Shown: positions 32,580-44,779, counted from the first letter of the stretch. The stretch is 64,000 nucleotides of DNA from Asterias amurensis (GCF_032118995.1 NC_092659.1:16486177-16550176); one strand, 5' to 3'. A program made the numbers and translations. The notes: generated from the letters alone by a model not told the origin.

Positions 32580-33365
32580 TATGGCATATTACTACACAAC
32601 ATCATGTATTTGTGTCAACTTCTGCACATCATGTACACAAGGCTTTACAAGATCACAGGACAAACTCCTCTTTTTGTTCTTATAAAATACGTCCATCCAG
32701 CGGTCATCTTGTCTGTGGTCTTCAGATGATGCCGGTGTTTTCAGTGATAGAAGTAACATAACGCTGACAGCACTATATACTCCTCCGTACCATCATGTAC
32801 TCCACTCACAAACAAGATATTTATCTTATGTATTAAAGACTGCATACGGCCAATTTACTAGTCTTGTCTCGTGACGTTAGTTGCTCTATTTTATTTGCCA
32901 ACCGTTGACTAAAGTTTTGATTTATGTGTCAACCGAATCGCTGTTACAAAATCACCTATTATCAACATGGAGGTTGGTATGGGCAGGGGAGACCGCCTAC
33001 ATATTCATTTGTATGACGTAGTCAGTTGGAGCTGTAAATGAAACTTGAATTGGAAATAGACGGGTTTCATGTTTACCTAAACAAGAACACCGACCACAAA
33101 ACAACACACAGCTTCTTGTACACCGTGGTACCGTAAACAGTACAAGTCTAGGTTCCATACATACTTTCTTCCCGCAGGATGTAAAGTGTGCAAGGTATTT
33201 GCAAGGAATTTTGTCTGCAGGCCCTGCTCTGCTGGAGTTGACAGACTCATCCAGACGTTGTTTTGAAGTGTTAAAGCTCTCTATGTCTGGAGTCCTAGCT
33301 CTACAGTATTCATGACAGCCATCATTTTAAACAAAGCAACCTCTGGACCAAAGAACTTGAAAACC
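32580..33365. other. 5' flank of Gal3ST copy 1
   Basis: The first ~180 bases (CTGCACATC, TTTACAAGATCACAG) are also found upstream of copy 2 at about 39543-39720 and are the best candidates for shared 5' UTR and promoter. Nothing else recognised. Confidence 0.55.
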
Positions 33366-33600
33366 GAGCAGCAGCCGTGTAATAAATAAATGATAATAAA
33401 ACCAGCTCTTGTACAGCGCAAATCCCCAAAAAATGATCATTGCGCTTTACACACAAACAAAAGCAAATAATTATAATACACTAGAATAAATAAGTTTTGA
33501 GGTTGCGTTTGAAAGCAGAAACTTCTGGAGAGGACCTTGGGGTACGTGGTAATGTGTTCCAGAGAGTTGGCCCGAAACACTGAACGATCCATGTATCGGT
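33366..33600. repeat. Dispersed repeat of LINE/SINE 3'-end type
   Basis: GCTCTTGTACAGCGCAAAT, ATTGCGCTTTACAC, and GTGTTCCAGAGAGTTGGCCC are typical of widespread invertebrate repeats; a relative lies at 54541-54760. Confidence 0.5.
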
Positions 33601-33609
33601 TAAAACACG

Positions 33610-33970
33610 ATGAAGGGCAGTTGACCTCTTTGGTAATTTGTCAAAGACCAGTCTTCAAGCTTGGTGTACCCCCAACATAGGCATAAAATAACAAACCTGT
33701 GAACATTTTGACCCTGTCAATAGTATTGGTCATCGAAGTTGCAAGAAAATAATGAACGAAAAAACATCCTTGTACAATGTGTGTGCTTTCAGTTGCATAA
33801 TACAATATAAGGCTTCAGCTGAAGTAGTTTATTGTAATATGTCAAGTGAGTTAGAAATAATAACCTCTTTCTCAAACACTATGCTACTATATGCCTTTAA
33901 GCTCTACGATCCAACAGCCATTTTCAACCAGTCAACCTCTAGAAACAAGAACTGTCTTATATCAGTTTAA
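33610..33970. mobile_element. Family A element, strongly decayed
   Basis: TTGACCTCTTTGGTAATTTG, AACAAACCTGTGAAC and GAACGAAAAAACATCCTTGT are recognisable; right end lost. Confidence 0.6.
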
Positions 33971-34229
33971 AACACAATTAAACGTCCGGTAGGAAGTCTA
34001 CCATTTACATGCGTTTGTGAATGAACAACAATGTACGGATATGTCGGTCGATAAAATCAATGTTGGCTTACCATGCCTCTATTGACAAAAGTGATCAGCA
34101 GTTTAACGTAAAGGTAGGCAAAAGTACCAATATTACATAGCGCTGAAGGTGGACTCTGGAGAACTTGGGTTGAAATGTCATAGAGCAACGACAGCTCGGT
34201 CAATCAATTTCCCATTGTGGTTTATTATT

Positions 34230-34800
34230 AACTTAGGCCTGATACTTCACGGAGGTAACGAAGGCGATTGCCTCCACGCCCCCTGGCCATCTTGGTACCC
34301 TTGAAATCTTGAAATGCTCCAACAGAAACTTACAATTTCCTTAAAGGAACACGTTGCCTTGGATCGGTCGAGTTGGTCTTTGAAAAGCATTTGTAACCGT
34401 TTGTTATAAAATGCATATGGGTGGAAAGATGTTGTAAAAGTAGAATACAACGATCCACACAACCATGCCTCGAAATTGCGCGGTTTTCCTTTTACCTCGT
34501 CGACTAACACGGTCAGCCATTTATGGGAGTCAACTTTTTGACTCCCATAAATGGCCGACCATGTTAGTTCGCAAAGTAAAAGGAAAACCACGCAATTTCG
34601 AGGCAATGCTGTTTGGATCATTGTATTCTACTTTTAAAACATCTTTCTAACCATATGCATTTTGTAACAAACGGTTACAAATGCTTTTTATAGACCAACT
34701 CGTCCGATCCAAGGCAACGTGTTCCTTTAAGAGGATACCCTTTACCAATGAGAACATGCCTTGGTGCCCTTGCCCTTTCAAAAACGAAGCATACAGACCT
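34230..34800. repeat. Dispersed repeat carrying a nested family B element
   Basis: AGGCCTGATACTTCACGGAGG to ACAATTTCC, then after the insertion GAGGATACCCTTTACCAATG: the same continuous sequence, without the insertion, is at 56157-56278 in inverse orientation. Confidence 0.8.
34341..34730. mobile_element. Family B palindromic MITE, complete, nested
   Basis: TTAAAGGAACACGTTGCCTT to GGCAACGTGTTCCTTTAA, TTAA at both ends, central TTTATGGGAGTCAACTTTTT palindrome. Inserted in the repeat at 34230-34800. Confidence 0.93.
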
Positions 34801-34801
34801 G

Positions 34802-34972
34802 CAGCCGATTTCACAAAACGCTGGGATTAATCCTATCTCGAGTTAGGACGAGTAACTTTTCCTAACTTAGGATTATTCTTAAGGTCTGCATGCTACATTG
34901 AAGGGCTGGGACTCGTCCTTTGTCCTAAATAATCTTAAGTTGGGAAGAGTTTGGTGAACTCAACGGCTGTAA
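34802..34972. mobile_element. Family E element
   Basis: CGATTTCACAAAACGCTGGG, CTATCTCGAGTTAGGACGAG and later CTTAAGTTGGGAAGAG form diverged inverted halves. Confidence 0.65.
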
Positions 34973-34995
34973 CTGAATCATAAAGTTGCATCTCC

Positions 34996-35383
34996 TTAAA
35001 GGCAGTGGACACTATTGGTAATTACTCAATATAGTTATCATCATAAAACCTTACTGGATTACGAGTAATGGGGAGAGGTTGATGGTATAAAACATTGTGA
35101 GAAACAGCTCCCTCTGAAGTGACGTAGTTTTCGAGAAAGAAGTAATTTTCCACGAATTTGATTTCGAGACCTCAAGTTTAGAATTTGAGCTCTCGAAATC
35201 AAGCATCTGAAAGCACACAACTTCGTGACACAAGGTTTTTTTTCTTCTTTCATTATTATCTCGCAAAGTCGACGACCGATTGAGCTCAAATTTTCACAGG
35301 TTTGTTATTTTATGCATATGTTGAGATACACCAACTGTGAAGACTAGTCTTTGACAATTATCAATAGTGTCCACTGCCTTTAA
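34996..35383. mobile_element. Family A MITE, full length
   Basis: TTAAAGGCAGTGGACAC to GTGTCCACTGCCTTTAA. Confidence 0.9.
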
Positions 35384-35559
35384 GGTGGTCACCTTGCTGC
35401 TGCTTCCCAGGTTGTATCGTATACACTTGGGTGTGATACATATCAGTTAACGGTTTTTTGTATCATGGCTTCTGACTGGCAGCCCTGAACAAAAATGGTT
35501 GTTAGACCACCACCGGAAAGGTGGTCCGTATGGTTCAAAGCCCGCTTACAGTCAATTTT

Positions 35560-35990
35560 TCTGTTTTCAACCACGAATCATTTTAAATTTACTCAGTCAG
35601 TTTCCCTTGTGGTTTATCATTCGAAGTACGATAAGGTGCACTGTGGGCGCCTTTGCAGCAAGCAGTTTCTTTCTTTGCAACAACATCTGGGGTGGATTTC
35701 ACAAAGAGTTAGGACTAGTCTTATCTCGAGTTAGGACCAATTGCTCGTCCTAACTTAGGACTATCCATGCAATTTGTATATCTCCTAGGACTAGTCCTAA
35801 GTTAGGACTAGTCCTAACTCTTTGTGAAATCGACCCCAGTACAGACAATGATCAATTCTGCAAATGATGTAACATAAAACTTGCTTGTTGAAATGGCGCC
35901 CGTTGGTATTTCACGTTCCAAAACATACAACAGCTATCCAAATGCACCCTGCACTCGAACGAATGGTGAAGACTTCATAAATCCGGATGA
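35560..35990. repeat. Dispersed repeat carrying a nested family E element
   Basis: CAGTTTCCCTTGTGGTTTAT to CAACATC and CAGTACAGACAATGATCA to CCCTGCACTCG match 40480-40670, which lacks the insertion. Confidence 0.8.
35689..35838. mobile_element. Family E element, complete
   Basis: GGGGTGGATTTCACAAAGAG and, inverted, CTCTTTGTGAAATCGACCCC; halves rich in TTAGGACTAGTCC. Confidence 0.88.
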
Positions 35991-36403
35991 AAATAGACAA
36001 AGACAGGAACTAAACTTTAAAGGCACGTTAAACAAATTGGTTTTTGCTAGCAAAATAGTTGCTGACAGTGTAAGCACTTTATGTAACCCACCATATTGAT
36101 ATACTGACAAACCTGTAGAAGTTTGAGATCGATCGGCCATCTGGGTCACGAGAAAGTTTAAAACATTTTGGATGACATCGATTAAACATTTTTGTATAAA
36201 ACGCTCACTAGGCGATAAACGCAAACGGGAAATTAGCTTTATTTATTTCTCATCAAATTAAGACATTTCAGACAAGGATATTTCAATTGATGTTTTCTAC
36301 TATCTTCATCATTAGACCGTGCAAGTATTACGTAAATCTGTGATCTTAAGACGATTTCATCTCTTACCAATTCGGTAAAGTTCCTTTGAAATTCAATTAT
36401 TTT

Positions 36404-39400
36404 TTACAAAGAATTATTAAGTGATAGTTGCGTGTTCCCTCCTTTGACTAAAGTGTCGGTTTGTTGTGACTGACGCTGCCATATTGAAGAGAGCAAAGCA
36501 GATTTTGATGCAACTATCAGAGTACAGTTGACCCCTGACCCCGCCTTGACCTTATAATCAAAGTACTTGAACCGACCATGTTTTGAGACTTCCAAATCTC
36601 CAACACATTCATCAAACACTTCCTTAAGTTGCTCACGGAATTTGGCCAAATCGGTCTGGAAGTTTGGTCCGTATACTCTGATCTTGTTCCATAAGGAATC
36701 ATTGAAATGTTTATAAAGTTTCATATCCACCGAATTCCATTGTCTCAACTTCTTCCTGAGTGATTCGGAAACGGGCGCTGAGGGCAGCCTCACGTTTTTG
36801 GACACGTACAAAATGTCGGCAGTGTCCCAACAAAGATAACTCTTCAAGAGTAACAACGATTCGTCGTAGTACTCGGTTATCAAAACTAAATCCATCTCTT
36901 CTTCTAGCTTGTCGATGTACGCTGAGACCATGTCGCCGTCCTCGTGGTGCTCGTGATCCAAACCCATGTCAAACATCTGATTATTCTTTGCGTAATACCA
37001 GCGAATTCCTTTTTGCTTCTCCCATGATAAATGCTTCAGCCTGTCCCGGTAAAACTCTGGTTTTCCCATGAAGTGTTCTATCTTGGCTGGCATCATCTTA
37101 GGATGTCTCCGTTCTTTGCTAAGAAACGCATCGTCGAACTGGAAGTGTGAGAAAGCAGATTCGAATTGGTGACCCGGATCGCGGAGGATGGTGACGTAAT
37201 GAATTGGTGACGTCATGAAGGCATCCATCTTGGCCCTGTCGTAGCGGGCGTGGCCGGTCATCAAGTTGTACATGAAAGTCCTGGACAAATTGGAAACCCC
37301 AATTGGAGGGAGAAATATTTCTTTTGGAGTTGTCGTTGATAAATTGATATAGCCGAGATGTCCGTTTGTTTGTCTTTTGTTGAGAGCGAACGAGAGCCCG
37401 CGTGTGTACCCGAATCGGTTAATGATGTGCGACAGAGTAGTGCTTCCAGTCTTATGCGTTTTGATGAAGACCAAGTTGGGCTCTGGTGTACCGCCCTCAC
37501 ACGGTGCGACTGAGGGATGTAAATTCATCTTCTGAAGGCCGTTGGGGAGTTTAGTCCTGTCAGTTCGAAGTGAATGAAACAAAATCATGATTTTATAATT
37601 TATAGTTTGTGTTCGTAGAATTCGAAGCATAACGCTGAATTGCGATAAGTTGCACATAGTTCAATACTTGTTTGTACCCGCAAGTGTGTTTATAGTTATC
37701 AGTCACAATTTACATTCGTAAACATTCATTCGTTTTTATTCATACGACCCATTTTTTTAAAAGAAAAAATAGAGCTTAACTATTGGTTGTTACTCAAAAG
37801 AGTAACACTTTTGACCCCCCTGTAGAGTGGGTTCGTTTTCGAGACCTCATTAAAATTGAGCAGTAAATAAAGGGTCACCATACCTTGAGTTGGAAGTCTG
37901 CTGCCCGGATGAAGCTTGAAACATACGGTGGGTCGGCCGGCTTTTTTGCCAAGCCTGGATTTTTTCGGACGGCCACGCCATCCTCAAAATCAAACCACTA
38001 TATATTTCGAGGAAACATGACAGGATGACGAAACCCAGCAGAAGGGCGAAGATCAGATGATATTGCTGACAAGAAAAATTACAACCAATTAAATAACCTA
38101 AAGTTTTTAACAACTAACGGCAATGAATAATTTTGGTTTTACCCATATGCACTGATGTGTGTATACTCAATACTTTCCCGAGCTCTGTGAAAAAAAAATA
38201 TCACAGGCATATTACTCGGGTGGGATTCGAACCCACGACCTTTGCCACTCTAGGGCAGCGTCTTACCAACTAAACCACCGAGACTGCCCGGTGGTTAATT
38301 ATTATTTAAAACTGAGAAAACTAGTGGTAGCACGTTTAAAAGACTAAATAATTACATAACAAAAGTTGAAAAAATAGAATTAGCTTTTGTAGACAACTTA
38401 CCAACCAAAAGGACAGTGTAAAAATGTAACAAATAGTTGTTTTGTTTAAGGCCAAATAAACAAAAATCCAGTTGATCGTCCCCTCCCTCATCCTTTTTTG
38501 AGGTCAAATCCTTGTTTTAACTATTTTTTATTTATTTTGTTTTCCCTTCAGAGACAAATTGTCTGTGTATTTCTCATATTTACGACCTGAGCGTAACTGC
38601 GGTGATTTTAAGACAATCTAAAACAGTCGCCGCTCGAAAAAAAAAAATTAACAGTTGCAAGAGAAGAACAATTTCAACTTGTTTTGTACGACGACGTGAT
38701 CCCGACGGTCGGGAACTAATCGCAGGCGCACGATTTCTCAGTTGTTCTGCCCTGAGCCTTTTTGTTGCCTGCGCGTTGCCGACGGTTTGCGGGAAAATCG
38801 TAGGTCGACCTGAGGCCGGTGTCGCATTCAATTATGTCCTCTATGCAATACTATCAGGAGGATATGCCATAATGTCCACCCGGACGCTGCTGCATAATGC
38901 AATTGTGTCCACCCGGATACATTTGCATATGCAGTTGTGTCCGCCCCCGTGCAAAACCGTCCTTGCAGTAAATAAAACGCCCTTGGTCAACGGAACACGT
39001 TCGCCATTTTTTTTGTACAAGTGCTTGTAATGAATGACACGGGAAATATTCGGCCGTTGGGTATTCGCTGCAATCATAACATTACTTGAATTTTATTCAT
39101 GCTGCATATACGTAGGTTCAGTGCATGCACGCTCGCTTACGCGCGCACCTACAGAAAGCCGTTTTTTGCTCGACGTTTCGTTCTGTAACCGCCTTCCGGT
39201 GTAAACTGTTTGTTTCCCCGATGATGACGATCTGAATGAGGACAGTCAAAGTTTGCCAACACCATGCAGAGAGTAGACATTTTGCGTTATTATACGATTC
39301 ACCCTGGTGTTGTTATAAACACCATGTAATATTTCAGAAGATGCACAGGCATGGAGGGGGTGGGATATGACTTTATGCCGGTGTCAGATGCAATTGTGTC

Positions 39401-39542
39401 CGCCATGCAATACTGTCCGCTCCGGACACTTTTGCACATTTTAGGCATCGACTGAACCTACGTAATATGCAGCATGAATAAAATTCAAGTAATGTTAGGA
39501 ATACATACAGCACATTGGTTTTAAACTTACCCGTAGTTGCAT
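36404..39542 (-). CDS. GAL3ST-like: Galactose-3-O-sulfotransferase family enzyme, copy 2
   Basis: This is the paralogue of the gene at 28842-32579, with the same three-exon layout: 39531-39542 (Met-Gln-Leu-Arg), 37884-38065 and 36404-37556, giving 448 residues. The anchor segment, HKTGSTT loop and YVTILRDP motif are all preserved, as are the residues around FESAFSHFQFDDAFL, so nothing suggests loss of activity. By eye most catalytic-domain residues match copy 1; differences cluster after the first PAPS loop (a two-residue gap near NKRQTNG), around the KERRHPKMMPAKIEH segment and at the C-terminus (LSLNNSL against LSLHNYVIKT). The frame stays open for about 100 bases upstream of the exon 3 acceptor, but the CTGACAG acceptor at 37557 and the paralogue argue for splicing there. 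A foldback element with about 45-bp arms (39078-39496) lies in intron 1, close to exon 1, and a SINE copy lies between exons 1 and 2. Confidence 0.92.
38152..38302 (-). mobile_element. tRNA-derived SINE
   Basis: Minus-strand copy of the SINE at 134-297: box A TTTAGTTGGTAAGACG, box B GGTTCGAATCCC, tail CCTGTGATATTTTTTT and TCGGGAAAGTATTGAG. In intron 1 of Gal3ST copy 2. Confidence 0.88.
39078..39496. mobile_element. Foldback element with ~45-bp arms
   Basis: AACATTACTTGAATTTTATT..CGTAGGTTCAGT at the left pairs with ACTGAACCTACG..AATAAAATTCAAGTAATGTT at the right. TGCAATTGTGTCCGCC-type units occur inside (about 39392) and just outside the left arm (38870-38950). Intron 1 of Gal3ST copy 2, about 35 bases from exon 1. 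Confidence 0.85.
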
Positions 39543-39894
39543 TATGGCATCTTACCGTGCAACATCAAGCCTACTTTTGTAAACGTCTGCACATCCTGCC
39601 CACAATGGTTTAAAAGATCACAGAACAGGCTTCTGTTTTCTTCTAATACGTAGGTTAAGCGAGCGATCATATGGACTATCTGATGCCAGTGCTTTCACAG
39701 TCTAATACAAGCATGGAGCAACGATACAAGTAACACAACGCTGTCTGGGTGGGTAGCAGTAGTACCAACATTAATAAGTAACACAACGTTGAAACACTGC
39801 TCAAAGGTTCCTATACCATCTATTTACTCATGACGACAAACCTGTTAATAATTATCTACAAGCCTGTACTCGCTTCGGCGGGCCCGTAACCAAG

Positions 39895-40008
39895 ATTTTA
39901 TTTATTTATAATAACTTATTTATTTATTTATTTTTTATTTTTTTTTATTTTTTTATATTTTTATTTATTTATTTTTTTATTTATTTATTTTTTTATTTAT
40001 TTATCTAT

Positions 40009-40087
<79 letters not shown>

Positions 40088-40098
40088 TTTTTTTTTTT
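39895..40098. repeat. (TTTA)n microsatellite
   Basis: About 190 bases of TTTA/TTTTTA, ending in a T tract and G10. Upstream flank of Gal3ST copy 2. Confidence 0.95.
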
Positions 40099-40099
40099 G

Positions 40100-41880
40100 G
40101 GGGGGGGGGATGGGAGCTGATAGGGGAGATATGAACAGTAGTTCATCGGAGCGTTAGGGTTAGCATTGGGCGTGTGATTGGCTAAGGTAGCAGCTTGGCC
40201 GAAATGCAAGTATGCCTAAAATTGTCGAAGTGTAATTAGAAAACAAATTGGAAGGAACGAAAGTTCGTGAAATTGCGTTTTGGACGAACTTTCCCCTTAA
40301 TTTCTGTCCTTAGGCCTAATGATAGTGTTTTCGTCAACAGCAAATTTTATGGATTCGTAATTTTGAGAACAGTTTTATAGAAATGGCCACGCATGAGAAT
40401 CTTCTGATTTTAACCGGAATTCCGGTGTTTTCCCTTCAAATTTGTCTTTCTTCAACCCCAAATCATATCAAATAACCAGTCAATTTCCCTTATGGTTTAT
40501 TATTTGGTGCACTGGGCACCATTTCAGAAAGCACCTCTTTCGATGAAACATCAGTACAGACAGTGAGCATTGCTGCCAACCTAACAAAACATCTGCTTGC
40601 TCAAATGGCACATGTATGTATTTCACGTCCCCAAAAATAGACCATGGCTGGAATAGGCGAGCTTGCACTGCGCGTAAAGATAATTATCCTCCACAAAATT
40701 AATGTATTTATATCATAAAACAAAATGCAAAGAACACATTGAAAGCCAAAGAATAAAAGTTAACTTCTGAAATAAGTTTATTTATACATTTGTTTTTGTA
40801 TTTAAATAACGTCACATATTGAAAGAGTAGCATAGACTTCCAAAAAAGTTGTCTCTCACAGAAATGGCCCTCGCACAGGAAATTCTACCGAGCCCATCAT
40901 GCACTAGAACCCATCGAGCTACAGACGTTCTACAATCAGCTGGTGTCCAATTTCAGAAAGCTGGTAAGTGTTGAGCATAATTGAGCAGGGCACCAGTCAT
41001 AACAAATGTTAGATGAATGGGTTTTAAAACCGCGTTTACAGTGAAGCCATGAAATGTAAATTGAGATTCGGCATTCGAATCACGACCATAGCTCAAGATC
41101 ATACTACTACTGTTGAGCTTTAACATGGTGTGGCCATCTTCGTTTTACTCCAGTCCAACTCATTGTAACCAAATTGAGGCTGGACGAAACAATAGTCTGG
41201 TGCCATGTTTGAGCAATGAATGTTAGCATTCAATACTGTTATTGGATACAGGAAAGATGGTGACAGCGTGATGAAAGTCAAAAGACTGGTGACCTGTTCG
41301 TGTTTTTTTTTTCTTTTTTTTTCTACAGCTTACTGAAATTGGGCCGTTATCTAATCTATAAAGAAGGTGGGCGTGTTCCCCATTACACTATTCATCAAAA
41401 ATTAATTCATACCTCGCAAAATACTTGTTTGCTACAGACGTAATATTGCTGCCTACACTTTTTATATATTGTGTTTTTTATGATACATTATGAGGGAATC
41501 CAAGCACAAAAAATATCTTCAAATTAATGTAAAGAATGTGATGTTTAAAGAGACCAAGTGTTCACAAATACACTTAGTTATTTGATATAGATAAGACTAA
41601 ACAATTAAATAGCGTGTGTTGTTCAAACTCCAATGACAGTAGATTGAGGTTAGTCTGAATTGGCATTATAAAAAAAAACAATTTTGGCGTGGTCAGTTAT
41701 TAAAAAGGACATCCAAATTTAGTAAGTTTCTTTTTACAATGAACATTGTATAATACCACTAAAAAATACATGAATAATGCAGTCAAACTTCACGAATGTA
41801 AAATACTGGATAAGGATATATCCTATGTGCAGAATTCATCACCGCTATGCAATCATCCAGTTGTAATTCCAATAATTGGA
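40100..41880. other. Intergenic DNA between CASK and Gal3ST copy 2
   Basis: No coding region seen. 40480-40670 is an uninterrupted copy of the repeat at 35560-35990. Confidence 0.5.
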
Positions 41881-41886
41881 AATGTC

Positions 41887-41938
41887 TTGGGACACTAGGT
41901 GGCAGCAGACTTACCTGTCTGCTGCCACCTAGCGTTCC
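41887..41938. promoter_or_regulatory. Convergent pair of CTCF-like motifs in a small foldback
   Basis: ACACTAGGTGGCAGCA (41892-41907, plus) and its reverse form (41920-41935, minus) are arms of a 50-base inverted repeat. Both match the vertebrate CTCF core CCASYAGRKGGCRSYR with one and two mismatches. Function is inferred from the motif only. Confidence 0.5.
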
Positions 41939-42178
41939 AAAGTATCAAATTCCTTCTACCGTATAACACGTAATAACAACCCTACAAATTATATTTCTTG
42001 CGATTGCTATGAAAGCAACATGACTGCAATTGTGTCACATTTTGGCAGCATATAAAAAGAGAAATAAAAAGGAGATGCTAATATTAAGCATTATATAAAA
42101 CACAAACTTGGATAAAAGTTGAACCAGGCCATCAAAACAGTACTATGAATAATTAATTCATGTAAATATTTCGCCGTC

Positions 42179-42324
42179 TTTTGACCGCATGGGGGCGTAT
42201 GTGGACCGAGTTTTCATTCTTCTTGTTCATATTTTCTGTAATACAAGAAAACCACAAACAGGCAGTTCAAATAAGGTTAAAGTGTTACTGTGATTCAAGA
42301 AAAAGCGCCCTCATGCGGTCAAAA
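42179..42324. mobile_element. Foldback element with TTTTGACCGCATG ends
   Basis: TTTTGACCGCATGGGGGCG at the left and CGCCCTCATGCGGTCAAAA at the right. A single related end is at about 17141. Confidence 0.8.
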
Positions 42325-42414
42325 AAAATATAACAAATTGGTCAGGACTAGAGAGCAGTGCTTTGATATCACCAGGTCATTTCCGATGGGTGATTAACCA
42401 CCGTATACTGAGTG

Positions 42415-42505
42415 CTTTCTGACCTCAGTAGGTGGGATTCGAATCTGTGAGGTGGCATTCAAGATCAATCATTTTAACCACTTGAACCTACTGGGCATTT
42501 TCTAC
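42415..42505 (-). mobile_element. Decayed tRNA-like SINE fragment
   Basis: GGTGGGATTCGAATCTGTGAG on the plus strand is a B-box complement; the A-box side (AACCACTTGAACCTACTGGG) is weak. Confidence 0.4.
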
Positions 42506-43130
42506 GGGAAAACAAAAATACAGGTTCCATTATCTAAATACAAAATAAAATTAACATAAGGAGTTTGCAGTGACCCCATGTACATGTAGATAGATCTCTA
42601 TTTTTTGTGTATGATGGTGGTTCATCGATTCAGATTGTATACTCCCGACTCTTGACGCAAAAAAAGAACACTGTCTGAAATGTTGAGTCCGTCGGTTCTT
42701 CTCGGAACCACCAATCACTTAAGAGATCTATTGAAATAACGTCACCATACATGTCTTATGTTTATAGTTCCAGAATCATTGAGGGGAAAATCAAAATCAT
42801 GATTGTGGCAGATTTGATGAGCAATCTCAGCTGGGGAATAACATTTTTCTATAAATGCAAAAATTAGCCTGCTGAGTTGGATCTCAGCCTACGTCGTATA
42901 ATAATATACAAATCTACATAAACCACGCGACTCCTCATCTCATTTCGTATGTACATAAATTACAGGTCAAAAATTATCCCATTGTGTTTTTCTGTTGTTT
43001 ACACAATTATTCTCCATTCCTCGGTTTCTACCCACCTTTTTTTTTCATATATATAAATTCAATTTGCATAAAATGAGGATTGGTATGCCTGATTTTAAAC
43101 ACTGTACCACTTTAGGTACAACGCCCATGT

Positions 43131-43600
43131 CACGCGAGGCATCTTACAGGCAACCAGCTCCAGGTAATCATCAAGAAGAAAGGGCATTCACATTTAAATG
43201 TTTACAATATTTTTCTTAGGGATTACAACACATTGTTTTGAAATAACTTGTGTCCTACCAAATGGTCCTGTAGCATGCACTACAGTTAATTTCGTCAGAA
43301 GTTGCCTAGCCTGGCCTTTGAGTTCACGAACTGCGTAGATACTATACAGCATGGTACATAACAGTGTTGTGATACTGTGGGGTTGAAGCATGGCTTTTCG
43401 AGGTACCACAGAGGTTACAACGAGGCCAGATGTATGAGGTTATAGCAACCTCAAAAAGCCACGCTTTTACCCCAACGGTATCGAGTACTGTTATTATGTA
43501 TGTACCGTGCAGCATAGTAACTATGCAGTTCGTGAATTCGGTGCTTGCGTAAAGAGTTTTGGACAAGGCTACTAAGTTGCCTGTAAAAGTTGCCTCGTGT
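43131..43600. mobile_element. Foldback element, ~470 bp
   Basis: CACGCGAGGCATCTTACAGG pairs with CCTGTAAAAGTTGCCTCGTG; inner arms AGTTCACGAACTGCGTAG/CATGGTACATAACAGT and GGTATCGAGTACTG pair as well. Fragments of open frames here are not genes. Confidence 0.75.
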
Positions 43601-44779
43601 AAAAATGCTATAAAAACTGACCACTTCAGATCATTTTTATCTGCACTCGATTTTAAAACTTGCACAAAATAAAAAAAAAACCTGCCACAGACTTACTCTA
43701 ACAAAAGAACAATTTTAACTTATTCAAAGAAAGTTAACGGTAGGTGTATTGCTACATTATCTATTAAAAAAACACCATACAGTTTATTTGTTTCAAATTC
43801 AAATTACAATACAAAACAAAGTTCAAGAAAATAAATGAAGGGGGGAAAAAGAAACGAAAAAAGGGGCAAAGCTTACGACAGAAACGAAAATGGAATGATT
43901 TTGAGATTAAAAACATTCAAATTAAAAGGATTTTGAGCTTTAAAAAAATCGCATTTGATACTTCAGGTCTGTTAAGAATTCCAGATCAAAGAGTCATTTA
44001 AAATAGTTTCCCTCTGAACGATTGGGTAATTGCCTCAAGTCTCGAACCTAACAGAGTCTGATTTCAGCCAAAGGTTTACAATACGTGAACAGCGTTTTCA
44101 GGAAAAGAGTATATCCGATACTGTCAATAATAAGTTTGCAATGAACACATCACACAACTAACCATAGTATCAAATGGTCACATTTTAAAGAAAACATCAA
44201 ACAAGCAGCTACAGGTTTATCAGGGTTTTCTAATGGTGCATTAATGTTATGGTTATTGAAATTGGCACATTGTAGTAAGAATGCGGGTGCATAGTATTGC
44301 AGATGGAAATATTAGCCAGGAAAATTTACGCCAATACCAAATTTGAAGAAAAAAACCTTTCAGATTGAAAATAATAGTCAGTTGAATTCAATGAAAGTGT
44401 CAAAGGACTATGCTCAGTTCTGGCTGAAACACAACACCTATACATGTAGCATTTTTTTGTTTGTTTCTGTTTCCAAATCATTTGCTGATCCCGAAAAGGT
44501 CAAGGTCACCTGACCTTAAAGTCACCTAACCTTTGCGGTCCTACTTCACAGAGACATTGGCTTTGTGACAATGGATGAAATATGTACATGCACAAGGGAC
44601 ATGGACGATCTGGGGACACTTCTCTCTTGATGTTACTGGCCAAGGACATCACTCGACATAAAAAGACCACTCTTCTATAGCACACTAAATGCATTGATAC
44701 ACTGGTTATGTAAAAGAAAGAAATATAACATACACGTAGATAGTCCGAGGACATCTTCTTTAGTGGAAGACTTTTGCTA

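Noticed and set aside
37557-37657. N-terminal extension of Gal3ST copy 2 exon 3
   Set aside because: Open by chance upstream of a good acceptor; the paralogue and the anchor exon at 37884-38065 support splicing.
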